Origin: Onchocerca volvulus
Lineage: Eukaryota; Nematoda; Chromadorea; Rhabditida; Onchocercidae
Length of the DNA: 59,481 nt
NCBI GenBank assembly: GCA_000499405.2
Contig: HG738155.1
Location: forward strand, 1-59,481
Direction of reading: 5' to 3'
Positions 23,113 through 35,460 of this stretch are shown here, in pieces (position 1 is the stretch's first letter; each line of letters opens with the position of its first letter). A model generated the notes under the pieces. The model did not search any database. It was not told where the DNA came from and saw nothing but the letters and a program-made list of their open reading frames with translations. The translations under genes were made by a program, and so were the position numbers.

Positions 23113-25126
23113 TAATAAACAACAATACTGAATAATAATAAATAATCAGCTAATCCTTTGTAACCCTCAACTAGGATCACTGTCGAAGATCCTAGCGCCC
23201 CAACAAAGGCGCATCATGATCACGCGCTAACAAAGGCGCGCTTCTCTATCATTTTATATAGGAATTTCAACGACAGTGGTTTAATGCACCGACTCGAGTT
23301 TTTTTCCCTTTATGTTTTTTCCTTTTTTATTTAATAAATTTATCATTAGATTTGTTTTATTGATATTATTGTCGGAAAATCCGAATCTATCTCAAATTAC
23401 TACTACCGAAAAAAAAAATCACTTTTATTGTATAATTACCAATTTCATATAAATTCCTTCAAATTGAAATCTTGAACATCTTTTGTATCTGTACTTTGAA
23501 CATCTGGTAAAATTGTTTAAAAAAAAAATTCTTCTAGATAAAGGATTTATCTCATTATGCAAAATTACAACATTTTCCCGCATTGAGAGATAAATCTATT
23601 ATCTAATTTATAATCATTTAGCATGTTTAATAATGCACATCTGTTTTCCCATACAATTATTTCTAACAGCTTAAGAGAATTGTAATTCTTTTTTGTATTC
23701 TGTTGAATGACTCCCACTTCTTACCAAATATAAACCTATATAGCTCACAGTATCATTCATACACCATTCATTCATCCACCCACACAACTTTTTCATGTTA
23801 TCGTCACGATTTCTTCATTCTCAAGAACTTCATATTCAACAATTTATTCCTTCATCACAATTTCCCCCTTGCTCCCATTTTTCTTATCATTTATTTTTCA
23901 TTTATTATTCGCGCTACAATAATTTCTTAATTATTATTATTACAAGGTTTTATTACCCAAGTTTAAAATAAAACATTTCTTATATAATCTCGACGACGAT
24001 CGTCACAATTTCTTTGTAACCCTCAACTAGAGTCAATGTCGATGATCTTCGCGCGCCAACAAAAACGCATCATCATCACGGACTAACAAAGGCGCCCTTT
24101 TCTATCATTTTAAATAGGGGTTTCAATGAGAGCAGTTTAATGTTTCGGCTCGGATTTTTTTCCCTTCAATATTTTTCTCCTTTTTTATTTTATAAATTTA
24201 TCATTTGATTTGTTCTATTGATATTATTGATTTTTTACTGCTGCGTAATAAATAATGATGAATACTGATAAATAATGACAAATAATAATAAATAATAAGG
24301 AAATTTTTTGACTCCGCCCCGTTCCGCGTCTTCGTGAGTATTAATAGCGCAAGATAAACTATTGAAAATTAAAGTAGCGCAGGATAAGCTATTGCAGCTT
24401 CTAGATAATTATAAGTATTTCTAGAGGATTATGTATATATAATTAGCATATCTATATAAAAATAGTGGTCTATTTGAATACAAGGTTATGTCAGAATTTG
24501 AAAGCAATCGGCGAAGAACTTCTCATGATTCCAATGGATACGTTATTTCAATTCAAGAGATTGCAATTCCCAATTTGATAGACTTTTGCATTCACGATCA
24601 ACAAAGCTCAGAGGCAATCCTTGCAACTGTGCAATTTAGATCAATGGGTAAAATTTACGAAAAGAGGCAATTCAAAACACAATCTAACAATATATTCAGA
24701 GAGATAATCCTTAAATTGCTTGAACGAAACATTTCATTATATACTATCCTGATCTTGACATTTGTGCAACGCAACTACATTCCCCACAAATCAAGAAATA
24801 AACAAATCACATTTCTCAAAAAGCAAAAAACAAACGAAAAAGCTTGAAATACAACGCGTATAAAAATTTGAAATCAATCGCTGAATATTTCAAAACATGC
24901 GCGTATTCGACTACAACTTTGTCTCAGAATTTCAAAGCAATAGATTAAGGACTTTCTGATATTTAAGATTTTGAATATAGATAAAGTGCGTATTTAAGAA
25001 CTTACGGAAGTTTAAAATTTTGAACAAAACGAACATATACATTTCTATTTTTATAGATTAGCTGAAGCCGGATACGCGAAGCGTTTTCGGCCCCATAGAT
25101 AGCATGATCGACCATGCGGAAGCTAG
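23113..25126 (+). mobile_element. Second Helitron segment with inserted LTR
   Basis: Same order as the 45.9-47.3 kb Helitron: CTCAACTAG-type subrepeat (23160), second subrepeat (24015), AATAAT array, a remnant of helicase C-terminal code in plus orientation at 24555-24650 (with stops), then a tail with CCGGATACGCGAAGCG and CTAG at 25123-25126 followed by T. The LTR at 23370-24007 sits between the two subrepeats. Confidence 0.7.
23370..24007 (+). mobile_element. Solo LTR, family C
   Basis: Starts TGTCGGAAAATCC and ends GATCGTCACA (TG...CA), 638 bp. It matches the inverse of 30928-31502 along its length and carries the shared core near 23943-23966. No 5-bp target duplication: flanks are ATTAT and ATTTC. 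Compared with the empty Helitron at 46.14-46.19 kb, about 45 bases of host sequence are missing at the insertion point. Confidence 0.8.
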
Positions 25127-26599
25127 TTACTATTAAAATATTAATGGAAGGTTGTTGAAAATCAGTCATTGTTGCTATTTATATCTCAGCCTTCCGAGGT
25201 ACTAACAATAAGATATTGATTTAGGCTTTTGTTAAAAAAAACCTGATAAAAAATGCAAGTAAAAATGTCACAAGCTCTTTTATTATATCTCTTATCAGCG
25301 CTGTTAATCTGGTGAAATATTTAGAAATTCTGTTCAATTTGAATAATCAAAATTGATTTTCTCAATACGAAGAAGAAATTGATATTTGAGATAAAGCTAA
25401 AGAGTAAAAACTGAACTCTAGATAATGTTTTTGGTAAATCACAAAAGGACCTCTACTACTGAACTGTCTAGTTCCTTCACCAATTATGAATTTATAAATT
25501 AAATTCCACTTTGTTTCTCGATTCTTCTTTTCTTACGATATTTTTATTTTGAGTGATTAAATAACTGACATTTAATCAGATTTTTTATTATATTTCGGTA
25601 GCAGTTTATGAAGTTTTTTAATAAATTGCAAACCATAAATGACAATTTCTGTCGTATCACTCATCATTATTATTCTATCATTTGACGTTCCAATACTTCT
25701 GAAACAATATTTTTAAGAGAAATAGGTGTAATTGAAAGATTATGAATACAAGTTTTTTGGTTAATTATCACACGAAATATGAGAAATAAAAAAATAAACA
25801 TATTGAAATATCATATTAAAGATTAACAACCAATTGGAATTTGGAAATTTCTTCCTCATCTGTTCAATTGTCATTTTGTTGTACAGCTCAGCATTATGCC
25901 GTGAATCTTCAGATAATGTGATCTGAATTAATTTAATTTAACGCATACTGTAATATTTAATGCTATTTTCAGTAAACTACGTTCCATACATTTGAGAATC
26001 AAATTTTTGAAGAAACGAAAGATCATTCTGCTAAATCGTTCCTCAGATTCGATTTCTGAATCTTCTGTTAGAAAAAATTTGTAGCGGCGCTAAAACATTC
26101 TAGTTTTCCGCATATTGGCAGCAACTTCATTTTTTTTCTGTCAAAGTGTTCTGTGGATCTACATCAAAATGCCAATGCGAAGAAAAATATTTGGTTGCTG
26201 CGGCTATAAATTCTATCCAGAAAAATTGAACCGAAATTTTGTTAAGTAGATTAATGTTGAACTATTCAAGGAATTTTAAAAATTTCTGAAAGAAGTCGGA
26301 CTCTCAAATCACTTCTGTTTCTTGAAGTTTCGAAACCTGTCCTTTCATCGACCCTCCCGGATTCTCATCAATTGTTCATCTTTCATCATTCTACCAATCG
26401 TTCTTTTATTCATTTTTAAATCATCCCATAGAAAGATTTTTATTCTACTGATAGCATCAATAATCGTTTGATATTGCATTTTGCTGTATTCGACACACTA
26501 TTCTTGATTTATACCTTCGTTTTATGATTTCCGAAAAGATTCATATCAGATATTTCAATTTTCAATGCATAGATGATTTTTCTTCGAATTCGTTTTATT
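25127..26599. other. Intergenic, no gene seen
   Basis: AT-rich, no coding-like frame. The segmental duplication begins near its right edge. Confidence 0.45.
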
Positions 26600-28080
26600 A
26601 AATTTCAATTTAAGTCTTAATATCTTTCATTACATTTCCGGTGAATAATATAATAATTCTGGTCTAATACGGTTCGTTATATTTCCAAAAATATCGTAAT
26701 TTTTCAAGGGAAGTTTTCAAATTCTGGTCTATCAGTTACTATTTACCTTAAGGAATCTGATATTTCTTATGTCTTCAATGAACAAGACGTACTTTAAGAT
26801 GTTGCATCAGCTCCATTCATTCAAATTTCTTCTCTCTTTCGAGACAAATAAATCGTTCTACGCCATTTGATCATCATTCTGAATGAGATTCTTAAAAATT
26901 ATTGCATATTTTCTTTTAATTTTATTTTTGTCGATTAATCTTCTAAAGATGAGAAGTGTCACTATTTTATTGCAGTTCAACAAAATGACGGACGTTATCG
27001 CGATTTCGCTGATTTTATATTCTGAAAACAAAGTCTCAAAGATTCGATCAGAGCAAATTCATCGTAGTATGAAGTGTCAATTGTGCGGATAGTTTCAAGT
27101 ATTAATTGGGCGAGAGATATACTCAAATTATGTCTGAATCGGTCTGTAAAACGCAGTGATTTGCCATTTTCAGAAGCTACTACTCCAGAAGCAAAGCCTT
27201 AATATTCGTTATTGTATCATGAATTTTAGAAATTTCATCCTCTTTCAAACGAAATGATCCCCACTACATCTGATTCATGAATACCAACAAATACACCGTA
27301 CTGAGTAATGCTCCAGAGACTTTTTTTCCTTTGATACCCAAACTGATATAGATTCGATTATTTAACCACATGTTTTTTTTTTTGTCCCAAGTAAAAATAG
27401 GGGTACCCGGTCTTACAGTAAGTATGGCTGGAAAAGAACATAATAATAACTAAAACAATAATATATTTTATAATGCAGAGATGAGGAAACATGCAAAATG
27501 CATGTGGAAAAATAATGATGAAATCGTGTGAATTTTCGTCGTAGCTTATCCAAATAATTTGGTAAATGAACATATTCTGTCTACAGAATTCTTCTGAGTG
27601 AAAGCAATTAAAGAGAAGTTTTTTGATCCATTCGTGCTTGGTCACAATTACTGTTAATGTAAATGCAACTTTTGACAGCTGACCTTATGACAGCAGGTGA
27701 GTATTCTAAAGGATCCGAAGCATTTTTTTTGACTTACGTATGTTCACAGCTATACTTACGAGAGGCTGAGGGGGGGGAGAAGGATTTGTAATTTTCTGCT
27801 AAAACTATCATAGCTGAATGTGGAAGCTGCGTGGAAAGTTCATGAATAAGATCAAGTAGTCAGCTTTGTACATTCAGTAGCAATAATTATTTGCTTCCGA
27901 GAATTTATTGTCTCTTCAGTGTGAATCTTCGGGTTTTGTGATTATTGCAGAGGGAGGATAAAGAGTCGACCGCCTTCCACAAAAAAAAAAAATGTTGAAT
28001 AAAGAAAAAATTGACGTGCTTAGATGATCTTGATTTGAAATTTCGTTTGAGTTCCTTGCATCATACTTATTTGAAGCTAT

Positions 28081-28091
28081 CTTATTTGCAG
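28081..28091 (+). promoter_or_regulatory. Possible spliced-leader acceptor
   Basis: CTTATTTGCAG 41 bases before the start codon of the prolyl hydroxylase gene. It has the form of a nematode 3' splice site and no upstream exon is evident. Inference only. Confidence 0.4.
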
Positions 28092-28101
28092 AAGTGCAGA
28101 A

Positions 28102-28128
28102 ATGAATGCTGTTGTGAATGCATTATAA
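28102..28128 (+). other. Short upstream ORF in the leader
   Basis: ATG, seven more codons and TAA, ending 4 bases before the main start at 28133. The pseudogene copy has an uORF of the same length at 40617-40643, six bases before its start. Could lower translation of the main frame. Confidence 0.45.
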
Positions 28129-28132
28129 GAAA

Positions 28133-31100
28133 ATGATATTTTGGAGATTACTTAATATATTCTTATTGATTGCTGCAGTTTCTGCCGAAGTTTACACATC
28201 CCTTGCCTCGCTGAAAGCATTAATTGGATTTGAGAGAGATATTCCAGTAATAATTAATGGTTACGTGGAAAAAGAGTTGGAAAGACTTGATTATCTAAAG
28301 AAGTAAGCGTTTTACTTTTGTTTTGAGCTGATTTTTATTCATAACGTTGTGATTATACCATCCTATCTCACTGACAAATATTGCGGCACAAACGCCATTC
28401 GTTAACAAAGAAAAGTGACTGATAAGATTTTCGAGAAAATTCCAAATGATTGCTACTCGAAGTGTTAGAAATTCTTACCGAAGAATTTTTGAAAAATAGT
28501 AGTTTTTGAAAACGATTCAAGACTGCTTTAGGGATTTCTGTATTAATATCAATACTCGATAGCGTTTTTCCACAAACTATTGATATAATTTTAGGTTTGC
28601 TCAAGAAGTAAAAGAGCGTAATGATAAAGCTATCCGAGACAGTGAAGGAGCCATAAGACATCCAATTAACGCTTTCCTGTTGATTAAGGAAATGATAACA
28701 GATTGGAACAAAGCATTAAAGATTATGCGGTCCAACTCTGTCGATAATGTCATCCGCAACGTGACTTGTCAATGGTTTATTAAGCGTATCACTTATCCTA
28801 CAGAGGTTCCTTTCATCTTTGCTTTACAATCCTTTCTTTCCCAGAAGGATTGATATTTTGTTGTAAATGACCATCTGTCAAAGACATATTTTGAATTTTA
28901 TCATAATTTACCCGTAACAGATTAAGCATGCTTTGTCTTTTGGATATGAATGATGAAATGAAGGACAATAATGCATTCAATTTACGCCATTGGGCATTAT
29001 AAAGCAAAAGTTTTGGATAAAATGGAATGTAAATTTTTGCTGTTAAGGCTCGCTTTCTTGCTCATCATCGTCTTTTTTGTTATCCGTTTCATCATCTTCG
29101 CAGTGTTTATCACTTTCAGTATCTTCAGAACCCTCATTATCTTCAATACTTTCTTTGACATCTTCTTTAGACACTGCTTTAAAGTCGGAATTATAAATCG
29201 CATCCAGGTCTATAATTTCTCTCAGTGAGAGATATCCGCTGCTCAAATCATTGAACGTACGCATTGTCAATTGTTTATGACGCATTATATAGAGTTGGAG
29301 TTTTGTTTAATACTAAATTAATAAAGTATAGTAATGAGTCACAGGCTATTTTTCAGGATCGAAGGTACAAGTCTTTGGGAATGAAAATAATACACAAAAA
29401 TGAAATAAGACAGCCAAATGGGGTTAGACCCAAATTTATGAGCAATGTCAGCTATTTCCTTAATAGGTTGAACAAACTCCAGTTTCATTATCGGCCATCA
29501 TAACTGAAACTATTACTCTATTTTTCTTGAGTTTTTTTTTTTTTTTTTTTTTTTTTTTAATCTGTACCGTTTGGTTACCTTAGATGTGTCGAGTAACCGA
29601 GGTAAGGAATTTGAGTTCTTAGGTTATTTTGCATAAAGAAATTCATCTTTACCTAAAATCAACTTCAAATATGCAATTTTTTGTCTTCTTTTGAATGAAA
29701 AAATATAACGCAAAGCGTTATTTTTCTTTTTTTCCTGAGTATTAATGCCAGCACCATTTTCTAGCAATAGTTTGAAGATTTACGTTTGTTAGTATTTTGA
29801 AATTCTTTTTTTACTGTATTTTTTATTTCACTTCTTGATGAAGATTTTTGGCTCCTTTCTTGTATACATTCGAGTAGTTTGTGAAGAGATGTTCGCCCTT
29901 CTTGATTCTTCTTGTTAGCCTACTTTCAGTAATATATTGAGGAATTAAAATGAAAGTTGTCAGATTGAAGATGATAAATACGCTTATTTCTATTAAAACT
30001 TAAGTAATCAGTATATCACTAAAAGTTTTATGTTATTTTCACATCAAATAAATTAGCCTAATTCCGTTTTAGGCTGTTAGCGTTGATTTGAATTTAGTCT
30101 CTTATGGAAATGATCTGCTAAATTCTTTTTCAATATTAGTCGGTGTGCTTAGTAGTGAAGATGATTATGTCGTCAAATAATTACAAATAATTAGTGGTGT
30201 ACTATTATGGGGCATTGTATAGGAGGATCTATCAGGCGCAGCAACTGGTTTGTTACGGTTGCAAGACACATATCAACTGGACATCAAAGATATCGCCGAT
30301 GGGAAAATCTTAAATTCTAAAATGCGAACAGTTCCTTTGACCGGTTAGTTTCGACCTCTAAAAGGTAATCTGATGAAACATTAGATAAGGAACTCTTTCC
30401 TTTTACCTTTTTTTTCTTTCTTAAGATGGAGCGCATGTTGAGAAGGAGAAATATATCGATTTCAGAATTTCGAATGTTGCAGCTGGAGATTGTTTTGAAA
30501 TTGGTCGTGTAGCATACCAGGAATATGATTTTTACCACACCATTATGTGGATGCAAGAAGCGCGAAAGCGTGCCGAGAAGGAGACCGTCCCAACAGCGAA
30601 CCTGGAAGATATACTCGAATATTTGGCTTTTTCACTCTATAAACGGGGTAATCTGAAACGAGCTTTACTGCTCACGGATGAACTGTATCACATGAGTAAG
30701 TCATTTATCATTAAGTTCTTTTTTTAATAGAAATAATTACTGACTTTAGTGGCGACAGAGATGTTATGCATCAGCAGCGAAATTAGTTTCATATGCAGAT
30801 ACAAGTTATCGGCTTGTTAATTCTCCTTAAATTCCTGCGTAGCAACAATGTTTTATTCTGCTCGTACTGTCGAAGATTGTTTGAATATTTATTCGAATGG
30901 GGCTTGACGTAATTGCTTTAGGTAGTGTGTGACGATCGTCGTCGTGATTATATAAAAAAACACTTTATTTTAAACTTGGGTAATTAAACCTTATAATAAT
31001 GATAATTACAAAATTATTGTAGCGTGAATAATAAAAATGAAAAATAAATCATATGAAAAAATGGGAGCAAAGAGGAAGTTGTGGTGAAGGAGTAAGTGGT

Positions 31101-34100
31101 TGTGAATGAAGAAGTCGTGATGATTACTGAATGAGTAAGTTGTGAACATGGATGAATGAAACTGTTAGCGATATAGCAGGCTTATAAACAGAATACAAAA
31201 ATGAATTACAAGTTTCTTAAGCTGTTAGAAAATAATTGCATGGGAAAACAGATGTACATGATTAGACATGCTAAATGATTATAAATTAGATAATAGATTC
31301 AGCTCTCAATGCGGGAAAATGTTGAAATCTTGCATAATGAGATAAATCTTTTATCCAGAAGAATTTTTTTTTAAAACAATTTTACCAGATGTTCAAGATT
31401 TCAATTTGAAGGAATTTACATGAATTTCGTCACTATACAATAAAGTGATTTTTTTTTTTTTTTTGATAGTAGTACTTTGAGAGAGATTCGGATTTTCCGA
31501 CACTTACTGCAGATCCGGATCATCCACGAGCCGAAAAAAATGTAAGAAGATATGAAAATTTGCTGGAATGTAATGGAGTTCAACAGATCGATATGCGACG
31601 AGACATTCCACCAGTACATAATATTCGAAAAGAAAATAATTTGGACGAAGGCATAATGCTGACTTACGAAGCATTATGTCGACAAGAAGTGCCCGTCGTA
31701 AGTGCTTGACCGCCATGTGCTTAATTTTTTCGTACAAAGAACATCAAAAATTGAACTGTAATATTTGAAATCATAGGGTTGATTTTTTTTGAGTAACACT
31801 GACTAAGAATTGATTTTCATTTAGTTCTTTCGGTAACCCATATTCATCAATCATAGAAGTTTTAACTTTTACCTTAAATTTATTAAAATCATCAGCACTT
31901 ACACCTAAATTAGCGGTTATCGTATTCTACATATCCATTATAAAAGAGTTGATTTTCATTTATTTGTCTCGGTAACCTATATTCACATCAGTAGATACCT
32001 CTTGGCTTTCAGAATCAAACGCTATTCCACCCGCCACAAATTTCCCCTCTGTAGGTTGTGCTGGATACACAGTTAGCTTCGGTTCTTGTTTTTTCTCCCT
32101 GTCCTGTTTTTTGCTTGTAATGTTTCATTACCTTAGATTTATTCTTATAATAAAGCGTTTTTGTATTACATTAAAAATTTAGCTTTACTCTTTTGTTGTA
32201 TTTGGATTTAATTTACTTTGTCGCCAGCTCGAAATTTCAAGATTTATTAATTTTGAATTTGACGGATTTCTTGTAGGACGCAAAGGCACAGTCGGGATTG
32301 TATTGCTACTATAAAATGGATCGTCCATATTTGCGTCTGGCACCATTCAAAGTAGAAATTATTCGCCGAAATCCGTTGGTTGTATTATTCCATTACATTA
32401 TGTCGGACGAGGAGGCACGGATTATTCAACTGCTTGCAAAGCCTAGGGCATGTTTAGTGCTTTTTGGCTTTATATTATAGTACTGCAAAAGGAAGGAGGG
32501 AAGAGTGGGTTACTGTATTAACTTTAGACTTGGCAGAATCAATACACAGCAATTTCAGTTGAAACGCTCTATGACTCTCAATTTTTTGACTGGAAAAGCT
32601 GAGTCGGTCTCCTTTCGTATTGCCAAGAGGTAAATGTTCAGTCCACTTATTGAATAATATTTTTATTAGATTGTAAAGAAATAAGATATCCAAAGGCAAA
32701 AAATTCTTATCATTTTTCCGCCATTTTTAGTTAATTAATGATGGACGAATGAAATCAATCATTATTTCAAATAAAAATATTTAAGAGACAATTATTATTA
32801 AATTTTCACTGGATAACATTCTCAGTGCCGGTTTGAGATCGACGAAACATCAAATAGTTAAAAGCATCGACAGACGTCTTGATTTGGCAACGAATCTCGA
32901 AATAGAAACGGCAGAGAATCTTGGAGTCATTTTTCCAGATTCTCAAATTTTAAAATGGATATTAGAGAAGTTCAAAACCATGAAAATTACTGTGTTACTT
33001 CTTTTTGTTGTTTTAAATAGAAATTCTTAAAAAATGACTAATAGCACCATAAGAATTTTTCCACTTAGTGAGGATCATGGCCAGTAAGACCGTATATTTC
33101 ATAAATTTCAGTTCGAACATCTAAAGTGCTTCAGGTCCATAATTATGGAATTGGTGGGTATTTTGGACCTCATTTAGACTGTGCAATGATAAGTGTTATC
33201 TCTGTTGCTGTTCTAATTTTTATCAGCAATATGTTGTTATGCATCGATACGATTTTTTAAGTTTCTTGTTTAAACTATGTTTTGAATGAGAAATTTGAAA
33301 ATTCTGGTTAATAGAAATGCTACAACTTTACAGAAATAAATGTTTTTTAATTGCTGTTGCAAACAAGACCAAAACAGCATTCGAAAATGTTAATTACACA
33401 TAGTTAATAATTTGTTATTTTAGACTTTCTTGGTCGTTTAGTACATTAATAACAGAGTATCACATTTTCAGAAAAAAGATCAGTGCTTCGAAAAATTGGG
33501 AACTGGAAATCGAATAGCTACAGTTTTGATCTACGTATTCAATTATTTCCATTTTATTTATTTTTGAACAATCTTAAAGTAATTCAATCTCTAAACTGAA
33601 AATGTTTGTACAAATAGTTATTTTTATTTGATTATAGATGACAGAACCAGAAATCGGAGGTCGGACAGTATTCACGATCAGTTCGAAAATATCAGTGCCA
33701 TGCGTCAAGGTGAGCTTTAAATATTAGATGCTGCAAATCAATCAGGCAAATGCCATCATCGCACAAAATATCTTTTGATGGTTCCTGTAGAGAAATACAA
33801 TACTTAATTTCAAATGAAGCTTCACCATATACTGTTTATTTTACATGTTAAGTTGAATATGAGAAGGAAATTTATGCGAAATGTGGACAGAATCAATCGA
33901 AACATATATCCTTGTTTGAAAATTTTTAATTTTTGTCTTAGGTCCCATAAATTTGCCCTTATCTAGAAAAAGTGGTATTAGGTATGCCTGATTTACTATA
34001 GTTTACTTTCTCTATCTTGATTAATATAGTATTTGGATTTCTGCAGAATGCAGCATTGTTCTGGTATAATTTGATGCGTAGCGGTAAAGCGGATATGCGT

Positions 34101-34322
34101 TCTCGACATGCTGCATGTCCAGTATTAACTGGAATTAAATGGGCAGCAACTAAATGGTTCCATGAACGAGGGCAGGAATGGCGTCGGCCGTGTGGTTTGA
34201 ATCAGTTCGATCAGGAACGATACGTAGGAGATTTAGGGGCTCCCGAGCCGAAACATCATTCAAATATTAGATCAGAAGCCAAGAAACCCAGGAAAATGAA
34301 CAGAAAACACTGGAAACTGTAG
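28133..34322 (+). CDS. Prolyl 4-hydroxylase alpha subunit (copy 1)
   Basis: Hydroxylates prolines in collagens in the endoplasmic reticulum, using Fe(II), 2-oxoglutarate and ascorbate, normally in a complex with protein disulphide isomerase; in nematodes it is needed for cuticle collagen. Twelve exons: 28133-28302, 28595-28805, 30223-30343, 30426-30695, 31513-31697, 32277-32447, 32559-32629, 32826-32925, 33135-33194, 33472-33534, 33638-33709, 34047-34322. They sum to 1770 bases, 589 residues, with every phase consistent. Residues 1-19 are a signal peptide. The N-terminal and peptide-binding parts follow (GAATGLLRLQDTYQLDIKDI; YLAFSLYKRGNLKRALLLTD; NPDHPRAEKN). The catalytic part shows the iron-binding HxD (YFGPHLD), the distal His (SRHAACPV) and the 2-oxoglutarate Lys (GIKWAA). 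Slightly longer than C. elegans PHY-1. Oddities: a GC donor after exon 6, a weak GTTCCT donor after exon 2, a solo LTR in intron 4 and an extra ~1 kb in intron 2. No symbol is given because the PHY orthologue cannot be decided by eye. Confidence 0.92.
29025..30060 (-). other. Copy-specific ~1-kb insertion with ankyrin-like sequence
   Basis: Intron 2 here contains about 1 kb that the second copy lacks. On the minus strand it holds an 80-codon frame ending in a very acidic tail (29285-29043), a piece reading KLEFVQPIKEIADIAHKFG (about 29350-29490), a run of about 30 T (29529-29558), an ankyrin-like piece (FKLLLENGAGINTQ, about 29640-29785), and a piece reading TRRIKKGEHLFTNYSNVYKK (about 29825-29935). 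Frames are broken between the pieces. Origin unknown: a decayed gene, a retrocopy, or transferred bacterial DNA (filarial Wolbachia are rich in ankyrin genes) are all possible. Confidence 0.5.
30928..31502 (-). mobile_element. Solo LTR, family C, in intron 4
   Basis: 575 bp, TGTGACGATCG to TTTTCCGACA, inverse match of 23370-24007, with the shared core at 30971-30994. It ends only about ten bases before the exon 5 acceptor (TTACTGCAG). No clear target duplication. Absent from the second gene copy. Confidence 0.82.
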
Positions 34323-35460
34323 ATCCGAAATCTGAAAGGAAGTCAGTAATTGTGGAATTTCAAGAAGAGAAAAATATTTAGTTCCTATAAGATTCATGTA
34401 AAGGTAGTAAAAATAAGAGATTGGATCGTCTGTATGACAAAAATTCTTCTACCAATGTCTTAAGTCGATGCAATTTTATGTAACCATTTGTTTTGTTCTT
34501 GTCGCATGTCTTCCCACTTCCATCGATATTTTAATAATTAATGAACTTGTAATTTTTCGCCGTGCTCCTTGTAATCTCTATCTTCACTTTTCTCAATAGT
34601 ATTATTATTATCACTTAATTCTTTGCATTAAATTAAAGTTATTGTCAATAATGAGTTTCTATTACAATATTCACTGTCATATAAATATTTTGATCATCTG
34701 AATTTTTCCACATCATATTTTTTCATACTTTTCAAGCGGACTGAAACATGCGGTAATTCCGTCGATATGTTAATAACTTTATGGATAAGGCAGGTATATC
34801 TAATTCAGTATGTCGACCAATCAGAAATCGTTTATTTCAGTTGTGATTCGGATATCCGAAGTATGGCTATATTATTAAGCTAATTTAGAATCTTTTCCTT
34901 TTTGTAGAGAATGGAGCTTAAGTTTTGTACATTTCGTTGAAATCGTTCTTCAGTTTAATAAATCTCATTTCGTTTTTAGTTTGTGTTTAAAATACATTTG
35001 TACTTGAGAATAATGCTAATAAGTCGATTTTATTGGAATCAAGTTTTCATAAATCAGTTAACTGTGCATGGCATAAGTTTCTCCTGTTTTCTTCTCATAT
35101 GAATTTGTTTCAAATATTTTTAAATTAGATTTGAGTTGTATAAAGAAATATAATTATAGTTTAAACAAAAAAGTGACATGTGAATTCTAAAATTTGATTT
35201 TGCATAGTAAAGTTTCACAGTAGTGAGTGGTAAGTGAAGACGTCTCAATCATGCCATCATTCTCCAGTTCCTTCCCTTCGCCATTCGATTTATTTTTTCG
35301 TGAGATTTACATCAGACAAGTTTTAAAATTTCCTGGAAGGCGAAAAATAATGTTGAGGAAAAATGAAGTGTAATGGAATGTGCACTTTCAATTTCTTCAT
35401 TTTTGGCCCATTCCGATATTCTATTCTAAATCGGTTTATCCAAAAATTCTTTATCATCTA
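34323..35460. other. 3' flank of prolyl hydroxylase copy 1
   Basis: Matches the flank of copy 2 to about 35460. An AATAAA lies near 34957; a closer signal was not identified. No further gene. Confidence 0.5.

Larger units (their letters stand above)
26600..35460 (+). repeat. Segmental duplication, copy 1
   Basis: Sequence from about 26600 to 35460 is colinear with about 39045-50400, through upstream DNA, all exons and introns of the prolyl 4-hydroxylase gene, and over 1 kb downstream. Divergence is substantial, with many substitutions and indels, so the duplication is not recent. Boundaries are approximate. Confidence 0.85.

Noticed and set aside
24488..24847. 119-codon plus-strand frame in the Helitron
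   Set aside because: The conserved reading is the helicase C-terminal code in another frame with stops; this frame is a shadow.
28971..29228. Hydrophobic plus-strand frame in the 1-kb insert
   Set aside because: Antisense of the acidic minus-strand frame; hydrophobicity follows from the complement of Glu/Asp codons.
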